Shown here piece after piece: positions 45,886 to 53,946 of a stretch of DNA of 64,000 nucleotides. The stretch comes from Pedobacter sp. (GTDB lineage Bacteria; Bacteroidota; Bacteroidia; Sphingobacteriales; Sphingobacteriaceae): assembly GCA_025351765.1 (NCBI GenBank), contig JANXVH010000170.1, positions 1 through 64,000 of the forward strand. Direction: 5' to 3'. The notes beneath the pieces were generated by a model, which saw nothing but the letters and a program-made list of their open reading frames with translations, made no database searches and was not told where the DNA came from. A program made the position numbers and the translations under genes. Positions within the stretch are counted from its first letter, which is position 1. Every line of letters starts with the position of its first letter.

Positions 45886-46134
45886 TCATCTATCTATTGA
45901 GCCCATAACCTTTTGGGCGAATACATTTAGTGCGTCCTTTTCTATAGCACCTGCATTTACATTAGCGTGAACTTCTAACGCTCCACATATATTGGTGATT
46001 ATTTCTCCAACTACATCTACCTCCTGATCGTGCACGCCCCTAAACTCGCAAAAACCTTCAAGGACACCTAAAGTAACCTCAAGCTGCTCCACTGTATTGT
46101 TTTGAAATAACTGTCTAATTACTGGAATCTTCAT
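45886..46134 (-). CDS. Small protein of the thioredoxin-peroxiredoxin operon (DUF6952-like)
   Basis: An 82-residue soluble acidic protein starting MKIPVIRQLFQN. It has one cysteine in FCEF and one in NICGAL. It is the last gene of the peroxiredoxin operon and its start touches the thioredoxin stop. I recall similar proteins (DUF6952) in the same position in other Bacteroidota. A role in redox control is inferred only from position. Confidence 0.75.
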   Translation of the reverse strand: MKIPVIRQLFQNNTVEQLEVTLGVLEGFCEFRGVHDQEVDVVGEIITNICGALEVHANVNAGAIEKDALNVFAQKVMGSIDR

Positions 46135-46442
46135 TATTTTATTTTATTAAATAGCTCGTTTAACAATTCTGCTTTATTTGTTTGTACCTGATCTACCAGC
46201 GCACCATTTTCAAAAGCAGCAAATGTTGGAAGATTATCTACGTTTGCCAGTTTTCTTGAATCAGGAAGCTTCTCTGCATCAACTATCAAAAAAGCAACGT
46301 CATCATTCTCGGCAGCCAGCTTTTTAAATTTCGGCTTCATTATTCTACAATTCCCGCACCATGAAGCTGCATACTGAACCATTACCTTTTTATTATCTGC
46401 AACATAAGATTGCAGATTGTCTTCTGTTAATTCTAAAAACAT
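46134..46442 (-). CDS. Thioredoxin-family protein
   Basis: A 102-residue thioredoxin fold with active site WCGNC in ASWCGNCRIMKPKF and the cis-proline in DNLPTFAAF. The CGNC centre differs from the CGPC of classic thioredoxin. It has no signal peptide, so it is cytosolic. It lies 12 bp after the peroxiredoxin gene and is the natural reductant for it. Confidence 0.93.
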   Translation of the reverse strand: MFLELTEDNLQSYVADNKKVMVQYAASWCGNCRIMKPKFKKLAAENDDVAFLIVDAEKLPDSRKLANVDNLPTFAAFENGALVDQVQTNKAELLNELFNKIK

Positions 46443-46454
46443 GGTTTTCTTTTA

Positions 46455-47087
46455 TTAATGAGCACTAAGATATTCTGCAACACCACTTCTGTTGGCGCTC
46501 ATGGCATCCTTACCTTCTTCCCAGTTAGCCGGGCAAACTTCACCATGTGTTTGAACATGACTGTACGCATCGATCAGGCGAAGATATTCTTTAACGTTTC
46601 TACCAAGGGGCATATCATTTACACTTTCATGGAATACTTTACCAGTTTCATCAACTAAATAAGTAGCCCTGAAAGTAACATTAGAACCAAAAAAAGTTTC
46701 ATTTCCTTCTTCATCGTATGCTACATCTTGTTCCACTATACCTAAAATATTAGACAGGTGTCTATGTGTATCTGCAAGAATGGGGTAAGTTACGCCCTCA
46801 ATACCCCCATTATCTTTCGGCGTATTTAACCAAGCAAAATGAACCTCATTAGTATCGCATGAAGCCCCAATCACAATTGTATTCCTTTTTTCAAATTCAG
46901 GCAGCGCTTCCTGAAAAGCATGAAGCTCCGTAGGACAAACAAAAGTGAAGTCTTTAGGATACCAGAATAATAAAACTTTGCTCTGCTTGTTTACCGCCTC
47001 TTCAAATACATTTATTTTCAAGTCATCACCCATTTCAGACATCGCATCAATACTAACGCTTGGGAATTTTTTACCAACTATTGCCAT
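46455..47087 (-). CDS. Typical 2-Cys peroxiredoxin (AhpC/TSA family)
   Basis: A 210-residue peroxiredoxin. Peroxidatic Cys51 is in KDFTFVCPTELHAF, resolving Cys186 in HGEVCPANW. It reduces H2O2, organic peroxides and probably peroxynitrite. The GGLG motif of over-oxidation-sensitive enzymes reads GGIEG and no C-terminal YF motif is seen, so a robust form is likely (inference). It leads the three-gene redox operon, preceded by a consensus promoter. OxyR near 3.7 kb is a candidate regulator. Confidence 0.95.
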   Translation of the reverse strand: MAIVGKKFPSVSIDAMSEMGDDLKINVFEEAVNKQSKVLLFWYPKDFTFVCPTELHAFQEALPEFEKRNTIVIGASCDTNEVHFAWLNTPKDNGGIEGVTYPILADTHRHLSNILGIVEQDVAYDEEGNETFFGSNVTFRATYLVDETGKVFHESVNDMPLGRNVKEYLRLIDAYSHVQTHGEVCPANWEEGKDAMSANRSGVAEYLSAH

Positions 47088-47118
47088 AATTATATTTCTT
47101 TTAATGTTTTAATTAAGA

Positions 47119-47149
47119 CAAAGGTAAAGCTATTGATCTTCACTGGCAA
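47119..47149 (-). promoter_or_regulatory. Bacteroidota-type promoter of the peroxiredoxin operon
   Basis: On the minus strand TTG (47149-47147), a 20-base spacer and TACCTTTG (47126-47119) match the consensus, with the ATG 31 bases downstream. Confidence 0.65.
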
Positions 47150-47225
47150 CGATATTGGAGTAAAACAAGATACTTAATGTTGATGTCTATATAGATGAAA
47201 TCTATAAACATCAAAAAACATATAA

Positions 47226-48392
47226 TTACCTAGCAATTCTTCCGGTTCTGTCCACATTAACATTAAATGGGTTATTGTAACTATTCAAAAGAACGGCAAA
47301 TTCCCTTCTTGTAATCATTCTTTTTTCATCGAATGACGATTTAAATCCATAAAGCTTATTCCAGTTTTTCAAAACTTCTGCTTTAGTTGTTTCAGGCTTT
47401 TTACCGCCTGTATAGCAGATCAAACTAAGGGTTGAGCCAAGTGTCATTTGCTCGCTTTTATAATCATCAAACCATATCTGGGCTTTATAAAAATAGTCTT
47501 TAAAAGGTTGTCGGATTTCTTGCGAAGAAACCTTACTTTCAGGATTAAAGAAGGCTTTTCCATCTTTTAATTCTGCTTTTAACACCCCACTTAAACCAGT
47601 AAACTGGATTGCCTTCCAATTGCTGTCAAGATCTGTAACGTCATTAAAAGGAATTAAAGACAATTTAAAGTTGATCAGCTCGCCTTGTATATTCTTCAAA
47701 CCGGATTCTGAAGTCTTTTTGTTAAAAAAAGCCGCGTAGGCTGCCGTTGCTCCGGCGGCCTGCCCTGCAGAAAAGTGTTGTTGCGCAGCATTTAACGCAA
47801 TGAGATTGTCTTGTCCGGGAATTAGAAATTGATAAAGGGAGAGTATGCTGGGTCCCTTATCTCCATTATAGCAGGACGAAATACTGGTTCGATATAAATT
47901 ATCATCATAATTTAATTGTTGCCATTGTGCTGCAGTATATTGAAGCTGCAATGCTTCTTTTAATTTTCCAGACTTATCTGCATCAACAAGTACTTTTGCT
48001 TTTATCGTTCTGCCGTCTTTTAATTCCACGAGCCATCCGCTCCCAGATCTTTTAAATTTAGTCCAGGATGCACTTTTTGTTATTGTAAGGTTTTTTATGC
48101 TGTCGGTCCACAATTTCAACGCATCGTTTACATTGAAATGCTGACTAATTTTCTTAGTCGCTTTGAGAAAATCACGTTCTAGTCCGGATGAGGCGTTTGT
48201 ATTGAGTTCCTGTAAATTAAACCCAGCTTCCGTTAATAACATGGTGGTGTTCACACCAGATTTTGCAGACTGAACACCTGCTCCTAATGCATTAATATCA
48301 TTTCCAACAACCAACACCCCAGTCTTTATCGTTTGTGCATTTGATGCAAAACAGACGATTACCAGTAAAGCACTAAAAAATCCCCATTTCAT
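47226..48392 (-). CDS. Exported FAD-dependent oxidoreductase-like protein with degenerate nucleotide motif
   Basis: A 388-residue protein with a signal peptide (FASNAQ). After it, IKTGVLVVGNDINALGAGVQSAKSG has the shape of an FAD-dependent oxidoreductase first strand and helix, but the GxGxxG loop reads G-N-D-I-N-A. The middle (AKVLVDADKSGKL; GQAAGATAAYAAF) also follows the FAD-oxidoreductase plan seen in Bacteroidota secreted enzymes. FAD binding is doubtful, so it may be a decayed or repurposed member. No operon partner is evident. Confidence 0.7.
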   Translation of the reverse strand: MKWGFFSALLVIVCFASNAQTIKTGVLVVGNDINALGAGVQSAKSGVNTTMLLTEAGFNLQELNTNASSGLERDFLKATKKISQHFNVNDALKLWTDSIKNLTITKSASWTKFKRSGSGWLVELKDGRTIKAKVLVDADKSGKLKEALQLQYTAAQWQQLNYDDNLYRTSISSCYNGDKGPSILSLYQFLIPGQDNLIALNAAQQHFSAGQAAGATAAYAAFFNKKTSESGLKNIQGELINFKLSLIPFNDVTDLDSNWKAIQFTGLSGVLKAELKDGKAFFNPESKVSSQEIRQPFKDYFYKAQIWFDDYKSEQMTLGSTLSLICYTGGKKPETTKAEVLKNWNKLYGFKSSFDEKRMITRREFAVLLNSYNNPFNVNVDRTGRIAR

Positions 48393-48541
48393 TTCTTATT
48401 CTGTTTATAGGCGCAATATCCTCTAATTTGAAGTTATTTACGCTTTTTTCTGGTTTAGATTTTTTATTTTAACCAAATTTAACAGTTCGTCCTATAATTC
48501 CAATTATATGGGGCTTATCCTTTTTTTGAAGGGGTATACTG

Positions 48542-49369
48542 CTAACCTATCCTCACGGAAGTCATTGTCAACGACCCTCCAATTGCCTTGTCATTAAAAA
48601 TACAAACGGAATCCTTTTCTCCTTTCAAGCCGAGTGTATACATTAGTGGCAAATAGTGCTCTGGGGTAGGGATTGCCAACATTGCTTCTTTTCCGAGCGA
48701 CTGATAAGCTATTAAAGATTGATGTGTATTGCTTAGAATTAAGTCTTTAAATTTTTCATTGATTTCCAATGCCCAGTCGTAACCGCCTCCATTGATCATT
48801 TCCCAACTCATGATCCTTAAATTATGAACCATATTACCACTTCCCATAATCAACACGCCTCTTCTCCGCAATTGATAAAGTTCTTTAGCAAGATCATAGT
48901 GGTATCTTGCGTCTCTTGTATAATCAATACTTAACTGTAAAACAGGTATATCTGCATGAGGATACATATGCTTAACTACAGTCCACGCCCCATGGTCAAG
49001 ACCCCAGTCATGATCCAGTCCAACCGCTACTCCAGTCAACAGGTTTTTCGTTTCCATCGCCAGATCTGGAGAACCTGGTGCCGGGTAAGAAATATCAAAC
49101 AATTCTTGAGGAAATCCCCCAAAGTCATGAATGGTTTGAGGAAAATCCATTGCAGTAATATGGGTGCCATTTGTAAACCAGTGTGCAGAAATAACCAGCA
49201 CCGCATTTGGTTTTGGAATATCATTGGCCATACTGGTCCATTGCAAACTAAATTCATTGTTCTCTATCCCGTTCATGGGTGATCCATGACCAATGAACAG
49301 CACTGGCATTAAATGCTCCTGAATAGGGAAATTGGACGTAATTGCTTTGAACTGGGATAGACTTGACAT
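48542..49369 (-). CDS. 4,5-DOPA extradiol dioxygenase-like protein (YgiD/DODA family)
   Basis: A 275-residue class III extradiol dioxygenase. Metal-binding histidines appear in VLFIGHGSPMNGIENN and GLDHGAWTVVKHMYP; VISAHWF and GSGNMVHNLR are family signatures. It opens catechol-type rings using Zn or Fe; the natural substrate in bacteria is usually unknown. It is followed on the same strand by the YceI gene, with a terminator-like hairpin lying between them on the plus-to-minus boundary. Confidence 0.92.
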   Translation of the reverse strand: MSSLSQFKAITSNFPIQEHLMPVLFIGHGSPMNGIENNEFSLQWTSMANDIPKPNAVLVISAHWFTNGTHITAMDFPQTIHDFGGFPQELFDISYPAPGSPDLAMETKNLLTGVAVGLDHDWGLDHGAWTVVKHMYPHADIPVLQLSIDYTRDARYHYDLAKELYQLRRRGVLIMGSGNMVHNLRIMSWEMINGGGYDWALEINEKFKDLILSNTHQSLIAYQSLGKEAMLAIPTPEHYLPLMYTLGLKGEKDSVCIFNDKAIGGSLTMTSVRIG

Positions 49370-49380
49370 GATCTTAAATT

Positions 49381-49414
49381 AAAAGGCTTCGCTAGCATTA
49401 TGTGAGCGAAGCCT
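49381..49414 (-). terminator. Terminator of the YceI gene
   Basis: AGGCTTCGCT (49384-49393) pairs with AGCGAAGCCT (49405-49414) around an 11-base loop; on the minus strand a short T run follows. It lies just after the YceI stop. Confidence 0.8.
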
Positions 49415-49422
49415 GTTGGCTA

Positions 49423-49998
49423 CTATTTTGCTTTAGCAAATTCAAGATTGAGGGTAATCTTAACATCCTTACCAACACTTGCGCCACCCGCAGCCAAATC
49501 GTAGTTTACATTATAATCAAAGCGATTTATCATCGTAGCTGCAGAAAAACCAGCTTTTGTGGCACCCATTGCATCCTTTGTTCCTCCAAACACAACAGCG
49601 AATTTTACATCTTTAGTAACGTCCCTAATGGTCAATTTTCCGCTTAACTCATAGTTATTCCCATTTAACTTTTTAAAGGATGTGCTTTCAAAAGTCATTT
49701 TAGGATAGGCCTCCGCATTGAAAAAATCGTTTGATTTTAAGTGGTTATCCCTCTGTTCAACATTGGTGCTTATACTATTTACGTCAATGGTAAAGCTGAT
49801 TTTAGCATCAGTAAGGTCTGGTTTTGCTGCTACGATTGTACCATCAAACTTTTTGAAAGAACCATCCACAAAAGAAATCCCTAAATGTTTAACAGAGAAA
49901 TTCACAAATGAGTGTACGGGGTCTATGTTCCATTTGGTTTGAGCAACAGCTGCTGAGCTGATGGAAACAGCGATAAAGAATAAAAATATTTTTTTCAT
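49423..49998 (-). CDS. YceI-family periplasmic protein
   Basis: A 191-residue protein with a signal peptide (MKKIFLFFIAVSISSAAVAQ); the longer upstream frame was dropped because it has no signal sequence. The lipocalin-like YceI domain is clear: KWNIDPVHSFVNFSVKHLG, and SFKKLNGNNYELSGKLTIRDVTK (read in parts). YceI proteins bind long-chain isoprenoid or amide lipids. A TAACTTTG box (50026-50019, minus) lies 20 bases before the ATG. Confidence 0.93.
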   Translation of the reverse strand: MKKIFLFFIAVSISSAAVAQTKWNIDPVHSFVNFSVKHLGISFVDGSFKKFDGTIVAAKPDLTDAKISFTIDVNSISTNVEQRDNHLKSNDFFNAEAYPKMTFESTSFKKLNGNNYELSGKLTIRDVTKDVKFAVVFGGTKDAMGATKAGFSAATMINRFDYNVNYDLAAGGASVGKDVKITLNLEFAKAK

Positions 49999-50170
49999 GT
50001 TTATGAATTGATTAATTACAAAGTTAAAACGATTGTCACAATCAATAGTTGATGTATGGTAAGAAATAAAGTGTCTATTCCACAAAACAAGGAAAAATTA
50101 TTGTTAGTAATCTAGTTTGTCGGCTAGTAGAGCGTAAAGTATTACCTTAGACTATTCTATAATTTAATTC

Positions 50171-50866
50171 ATGAAATCACTAGTAATTTTTCTTTTCTAC
50201 TTAATCTCCGCATCAGGGTTGACCTCCAAACCGCCCAAAAATCGATATGTATATATAAAAACTGATCTGGGAGAATCTGTGATTAGGCTATATAATGAAA
50301 CACCGCTTCATCGCGACAATTTTATTAAGCTAACCAAAAGTGGTATGTATGACGGCACCTTATTTCATCGGGTTATTAAAAACTTTATGATCCAAGGGGG
50401 CGACCCCGATTCAAAGAAAGCAAAAAACGGGGCTCAACTTGGCGAGGGTTCATTAGGATATACCATTCCTGCTGAGTTTAGAGATAGCCTTTTTCATAAA
50501 AAAGGAGTGCTAGCCGCTGCGAGAGATGACAACCCCGAAAAAGCATCTAGCAGCAGCCAGTTTTACATTGTTCAGGGAAAAATTTTTGATGATGAAAAAC
50601 TGAATGCAGTTGAGCATGACAGGCTCAAATCTAAGATACCTGAATGGAAAAGAACAGTTTATAAAAATCTTGGGGGTGTTCCAAGCCTTGATGGTAACTA
50701 TACCGTATTTGGAGAAGTAGTAACAGGCTATGAGATGGTTGAGAATATAGCCCGAGTTAAAACAGATACGAACGATAGGCCTATTACAAATGTGAAAATA
50801 AAAATTCGTATTCTTAATCGTCACCAAGCAAAAAAAATTGAACGTCAACTAATCAAACAACAATGA
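50171..50866 (+). CDS. Exported cyclophilin-type peptidyl-prolyl isomerase
   Basis: A 231-residue protein with an N-terminal signal peptide (ISASG). The cyclophilin active site is in LFHRVIKNFMIQGGDPD, SSSQFYIVQGK and FGEVVTGYEMVENIA. It speeds prolyl isomerisation in the periplasm. An insertion of about 30 residues (around 135-165, LNAVEHDRLKSKIPEWKR) is typical of the Bacteroidota form. Its stop overlaps the xth start by ATGA. Confidence 0.93.
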   Translation: MKSLVIFLFYLISASGLTSKPPKNRYVYIKTDLGESVIRLYNETPLHRDNFIKLTKSGMYDGTLFHRVIKNFMIQGGDPDSKKAKNGAQLGEGSLGYTIPAEFRDSLFHKKGVLAAARDDNPEKASSSSQFYIVQGKIFDDEKLNAVEHDRLKSKIPEWKRTVYKNLGGVPSLDGNYTVFGEVVTGYEMVENIARVKTDTNDRPITNVKIKIRILNRHQAKKIERQLIKQQ

Positions 50867-51633
50867 AAATCATTTCCTATAATGTCAATGGAATCAGATC
50901 TGCATCAACTAAAAACTTCTTTGGTTGGCTACAGGCAACGGACGCAGATATGGTGTGTTTACAAGAAGTTAAAGCATTACCAATACAAATCCCAGAAATT
51001 ATTGCTTTAATAGAGCAGCTCGGGTACCATCATTATTGGTTTCCAGCAGAAAAGAAAGGATATAGTGGCGTGGCAATCCTCACTCGAATTAAACCGAACC
51101 ATGTTGAATATGGTTGCGGTGAAGAATGGATTGATAAAGAAGGTCGTATTTTAAGAGCTGATTTTAATGAATTTTCATTAATTAGCCTTTATATGCCTTC
51201 AGGGTCAAGCGGGGAAGAGAGACAGATTAAAAAGTACGAGTTCATGCGCTTCTTTGATGTATATATCGCCTCCTTAAGAAAAAATTTCCCAAAATTGATC
51301 ATCTCCGGCGATTACAATATCTGCCACACCGCGTTAGATATTCACAACCCAAAATCAAATGCCAACTCATCTGGCTTTTTGCCAGAGGAAAGAGAATGGA
51401 TGGAATTGTTTCTTAAAAACGGCTTTATAGATGCGTTTAGGCACTTTAATAAAGATCCTCACCAATACACATGGTGGAGTTTTAGAGCGAATTCCAGAGC
51501 AAAGAACCTTGGCTGGCGGATTGACTACCATCTGGCGACGACTCCTATGTTGGATAAGTTAAAGCATGTTAAAATCCTACCGGATGCCATCCACTCAGAT
51601 CATTGTCCAGTTTTGTTAGAGCTCAATCTTTAA
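50863..51633 (+). CDS. xth: Exodeoxyribonuclease III
   Basis: A 256-residue AP endonuclease/3'-5' exonuclease. MKIISYNVNGIRSA, CLQEVKAL (metal Glu), SGDYNICHTALDIHNPK and SDHCPVLLELNL carry the ExoIII active site residues. It cuts at abasic sites in base excision repair. Translation is coupled to the cyclophilin gene. Its last 11 bases overlap the end of the convergent cyclo-ligase gene. Confidence 0.96.
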   Translation: MKIISYNVNGIRSASTKNFFGWLQATDADMVCLQEVKALPIQIPEIIALIEQLGYHHYWFPAEKKGYSGVAILTRIKPNHVEYGCGEEWIDKEGRILRADFNEFSLISLYMPSGSSGEERQIKKYEFMRFFDVYIASLRKNFPKLIISGDYNICHTALDIHNPKSNANSSGFLPEEREWMELFLKNGFIDAFRHFNKDPHQYTWWSFRANSRAKNLGWRIDYHLATTPMLDKLKHVKILPDAIHSDHCPVLLELNL

Positions 51634-52189
51634 ATTGATAGGTTGCTAGAGGCGTAATACACAAGTTAAGTCGTATATCATGTTCATCTATATCTTCAAT
51701 ATCCGAAAGTGGCTCAAAAAAACATAGCCCCACTTTTAACGTGTTTATATTTTGAAGGTAGCGGTCGTAAAAACCTTGCCCATACCCCACTCGGTAACCT
51801 TTCCTGTCAAACGCAAGCATCGGTACAATAACTAGATCAACTTCTCCCTGGTGTGCTGTACCCTGCTGAGGCTCCAGTATATTAAAATGGTTTTTAGTTA
51901 ATGTCTTCTGTCCTTCATAAACAATATTTGTCATCATTGAAGTTTCAAAATTCGATTTCGGGACAATAATCTTTACTGCTGGATAATTGCAATTGATCCA
52001 ATCAATAAAAAGGAAAGTGTCTGGTTCTTTATTTTCGGCGATTGGAAGAAAAACATGCACTGTGGAAATGTCCGACAAATCAAGCAGGCTAAACTGTTCC
52101 AGCATTTTTAAGCTATTGGCTGCAATTTGGGAGGAGGAAAGTTGCTTTCGCTTCTCCTTTATTATAACTCTAATTTCATTCTTATTCAC
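51623..52189 (-). CDS. 5-formyltetrahydrofolate cyclo-ligase
   Basis: A 188-residue enzyme that turns 5-formyl-THF into 5,10-methenyl-THF with ATP. RVIIKEKRKQLSSSQI at the N-terminus (ATP-binding basic patch) and the C-terminal RVGYGQGFYDRYL are diagnostic. In gammaproteobacteria the orthologue (ygfA/fau) lies downstream of the 6S RNA gene; here a candidate small RNA sits on the same strand just upstream. Confidence 0.94.
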   Translation of the reverse strand: MNKNEIRVIIKEKRKQLSSSQIAANSLKMLEQFSLLDLSDISTVHVFLPIAENKEPDTFLFIDWINCNYPAVKIIVPKSNFETSMMTNIVYEGQKTLTKNHFNILEPQQGTAHQGEVDLVIVPMLAFDRKGYRVGYGQGFYDRYLQNINTLKVGLCFFEPLSDIEDIDEHDIRLNLCITPLATYQFKD

Positions 52190-52241
52190 CTTTTCTATTT
52201 AGTTTTTTGGAGATAACACCTCTTCTACACAATAAACATAT

Positions 52242-52275
52242 AAAAAAAAGATGGCTTCGGGAACCACTCCGAAGC
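52242..52275 (-). terminator. Intrinsic terminator of the candidate small RNA
   Basis: GGCTTCGG (plus 52253-52260) and CCGAAGCC (52269-52276) form an eight-pair GC-rich stem; on the minus strand ATC and a run of eight T follow. Confidence 0.75.
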
Positions 52276-52420
52276 CACAATCAACCTAAACCTAAAATTA
52301 AACTATGAAAACTCTTATTTTTTCTACCTCTCCGTTAAATCGCAGAATATTACCGCTTTTTTACTTCTGATGATTTTGTCTGTGTAATTGAAAAATAGTA
52401 AACAATATCATCTTTTTTTC
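52242..52420 (-). ncRNA. Candidate small RNA, roughly 179 nt, upstream of the cyclo-ligase gene
   Basis: The 348-bp gap 52190-52537 holds a complete-looking minus-strand unit. A promoter at 52427-52457 would start transcription near 52420. The unit ends in a strong terminator: GGCTTCGG and CCGAAGCC around an 8-base loop, then ATC and eight T (52275-52242). Its first bases (AAAAAAAGATG) are exactly complementary to its last (CATCTTTTTTT). A 10-of-11 stem GATGATATTGT/ACAAAATCATC lies near the 5' end. Size and position recall 6S RNA (inference only). A plus-strand reading with a 21-codon frame (52305-52370) is the main alternative. Confidence 0.5.
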
Positions 52421-52426
52421 GTGCCG

Positions 52427-52457
52427 CAAAGGTATAGACTATTTAATAAATAAACAA
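52427..52457 (-). promoter_or_regulatory. Bacteroidota-type promoter of the candidate small RNA
   Basis: On the minus strand TTG (52457-52455), a 20-base spacer and TACCTTTG (52434-52427) match the consensus as well as any in this window. It could also serve the cyclo-ligase gene if the terminator is leaky. Confidence 0.6.
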
Positions 52458-52537
52458 TAGCAAATTTAAAATACCTTAAGGCATCCCGTGATTGTGTTTA
52501 AAACCGCTCCTAATCGCGTTAAATCCAATAACGATTG

Positions 52538-53152
52538 CTATTTAAAGTCGGTAATCTGAATCAGGTTATTGCAAAAAGAATATTCTGTCTCTTGGTTAGA
52601 GCCAATAATTACAAGGCGGTTTGCAGTGAATTGTTTTATTAAGTCATGGTACCACGCAACGCCCTGGGTATCCAGATTAGAAGTCGGCTCATCTAAAATA
52701 AGAATTGGTGTAGCTGAACAGCAAGCCAGTAATAGCTTGGTTCTTTGTTTCATTCCTGAAGAGAAATATTTTAAAGCTTTATCCTGTGAACGCTCCAGGC
52801 CAAGTAGCGAGAGTATATCTTTTCTTTCAATCGCCGGGTGAACTTCTTTAAACTTAAAATGGAAATCTATAGTTTCAGCTAGCGTAAATTCTTCAATAAG
52901 ATCCAGATAGGGTGCAGCAAGGCTGATGCTTTTATAAATGATCTCTATGGGTACCGGCCCACTATCTGAATAGCTAATTTTACCCTCAGAAGGCGATAAG
53001 CTTCCCATCAGCACGCTCAACAAAGTTGATTTTCCTGAACCATTCGGACCCAGGATCGCATATTTTTCATGAGAATTGAATGAATAATCAATACCCCTAA
53101 ATATCCAGTCCTGATTAAATCTTCGTCCTATGCCTTCAAGTTTGATCGTCAT
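52538..53152 (-). CDS. ABC transporter ATP-binding protein in the lpx operon
   Basis: A 204-residue ATPase with Walker A GPNGSGKSTLL, Walker B PILILDEPTSNLD and H-loop region NRLVIIGSNQETE where the usual His is not seen. The signature motif reads YFSSGMKQR instead of LSGGQ-type. Size and the GMKQR form recall CcmA/ABC-2 type ATPases. It lies 8 bp after lpxA and has no permease gene beside it, so its partner is unknown. Confidence 0.88.
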   Translation of the reverse strand: MTIKLEGIGRRFNQDWIFRGIDYSFNSHEKYAILGPNGSGKSTLLSVLMGSLSPSEGKISYSDSGPVPIEIIYKSISLAAPYLDLIEEFTLAETIDFHFKFKEVHPAIERKDILSLLGLERSQDKALKYFSSGMKQRTKLLLACCSATPILILDEPTSNLDTQGVAWYHDLIKQFTANRLVIIGSNQETEYSFCNNLIQITDFK

Positions 53153-53160
53153 TGATCGGG

Positions 53161-53946
53161 TTAGCTTCCTGAACCAAAACCTTTCATTACGCCCCTGTTA
53201 GAGTTTCTAATAAAGTCTACGATTTCATCACGTATTTCAGTAGGCTTAAACTCCGCCTCAATCATATCCAATGCTTTGGTTACATTGTTATGCTTAACAA
53301 ACAATACCCTATAGATCTCTTGTATCTCATTTATTTTTTCTGAAGAAAAACCTCTTCTTCTAAGCCCAACAGAATTAATTCCCGCATAAGAAAGGGGCTC
53401 TCTTGCCGCTTTAACATAAGGCGGAACATCCTTTCTCACCAATGAACCTCCAGTAACAAAAGCATGCGCCCCAACTTTTACAAATTGATGAATTGCCACA
53501 AGACCGGCCAATACTACATAATTTCCTATAGTAATATGCCCTGCAAGCGTAGTGCTATTAGAAAATATACAATAGTCACCAACCTCACAATCGTGAGCGA
53601 TATGAGAATAGGCTTGAATCAAACAATTGCTCCCAATAACGGTTTTCCATTTGTCCTTAGTTCCGCGGTTAATGGTTACGCATTCCCTGATCGTAGTATT
53701 ATCTCCAATTTCCGCAGTAGTAACTTCACCGGCAAACTTTAAATCCTGGGGAATCCCGGAAATAACCGATCCCGGAAAAACCCGGCAATTTTTACCTATC
53801 CTTGCTCCGTCCATGATCACCACATTGGATCCAATCCACGTTCCTTCGCCAATCTCAACGTCTTTATGTATAACGGCAAATGGTTCGATAACAACATTAT
53901 CTGCAATTTTTGCCTGTGGATGTATATAAGCTAATGGTTGTATCAT
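53161..53946 (-). CDS. lpxA: UDP-N-acetylglucosamine acyltransferase
   Basis: A 261-residue left-handed beta-helix acyltransferase that adds the first hydroxyacyl chain in lipid A synthesis. Hexapeptide repeats run from residue 1 to about 190 (VIEPFAVIHKDVEIGEG; IGSNVVIMDGARIGK). The catalytic His is in YSHIAHDCEVG. The start overlaps the lpxC-fabZ stop by ATGA. Confidence 0.96.
   Translation of the reverse strand: MIQPLAYIHPQAKIADNVVIEPFAVIHKDVEIGEGTWIGSNVVIMDGARIGKNCRVFPGSVISGIPQDLKFAGEVTTAEIGDNTTIRECVTINRGTKDKWKTVIGSNCLIQAYSHIAHDCEVGDYCIFSNSTTLAGHITIGNYVVLAGLVAIHQFVKVGAHAFVTGGSLVRKDVPPYVKAAREPLSYAGINSVGLRRRGFSSEKINEIQEIYRVLFVKHNNVTKALDMIEAEFKPTEIRDEIVDFIRNSNRGVMKGFGSGS

Noticed and set aside
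52305..52370. Plus-strand 21-codon frame preceded by an A/C-rich leader-like stretch
   Set aside because: No consensus promoter on the plus strand and no downstream plus-strand gene. It is kept only as the alternative reading of the candidate small RNA.
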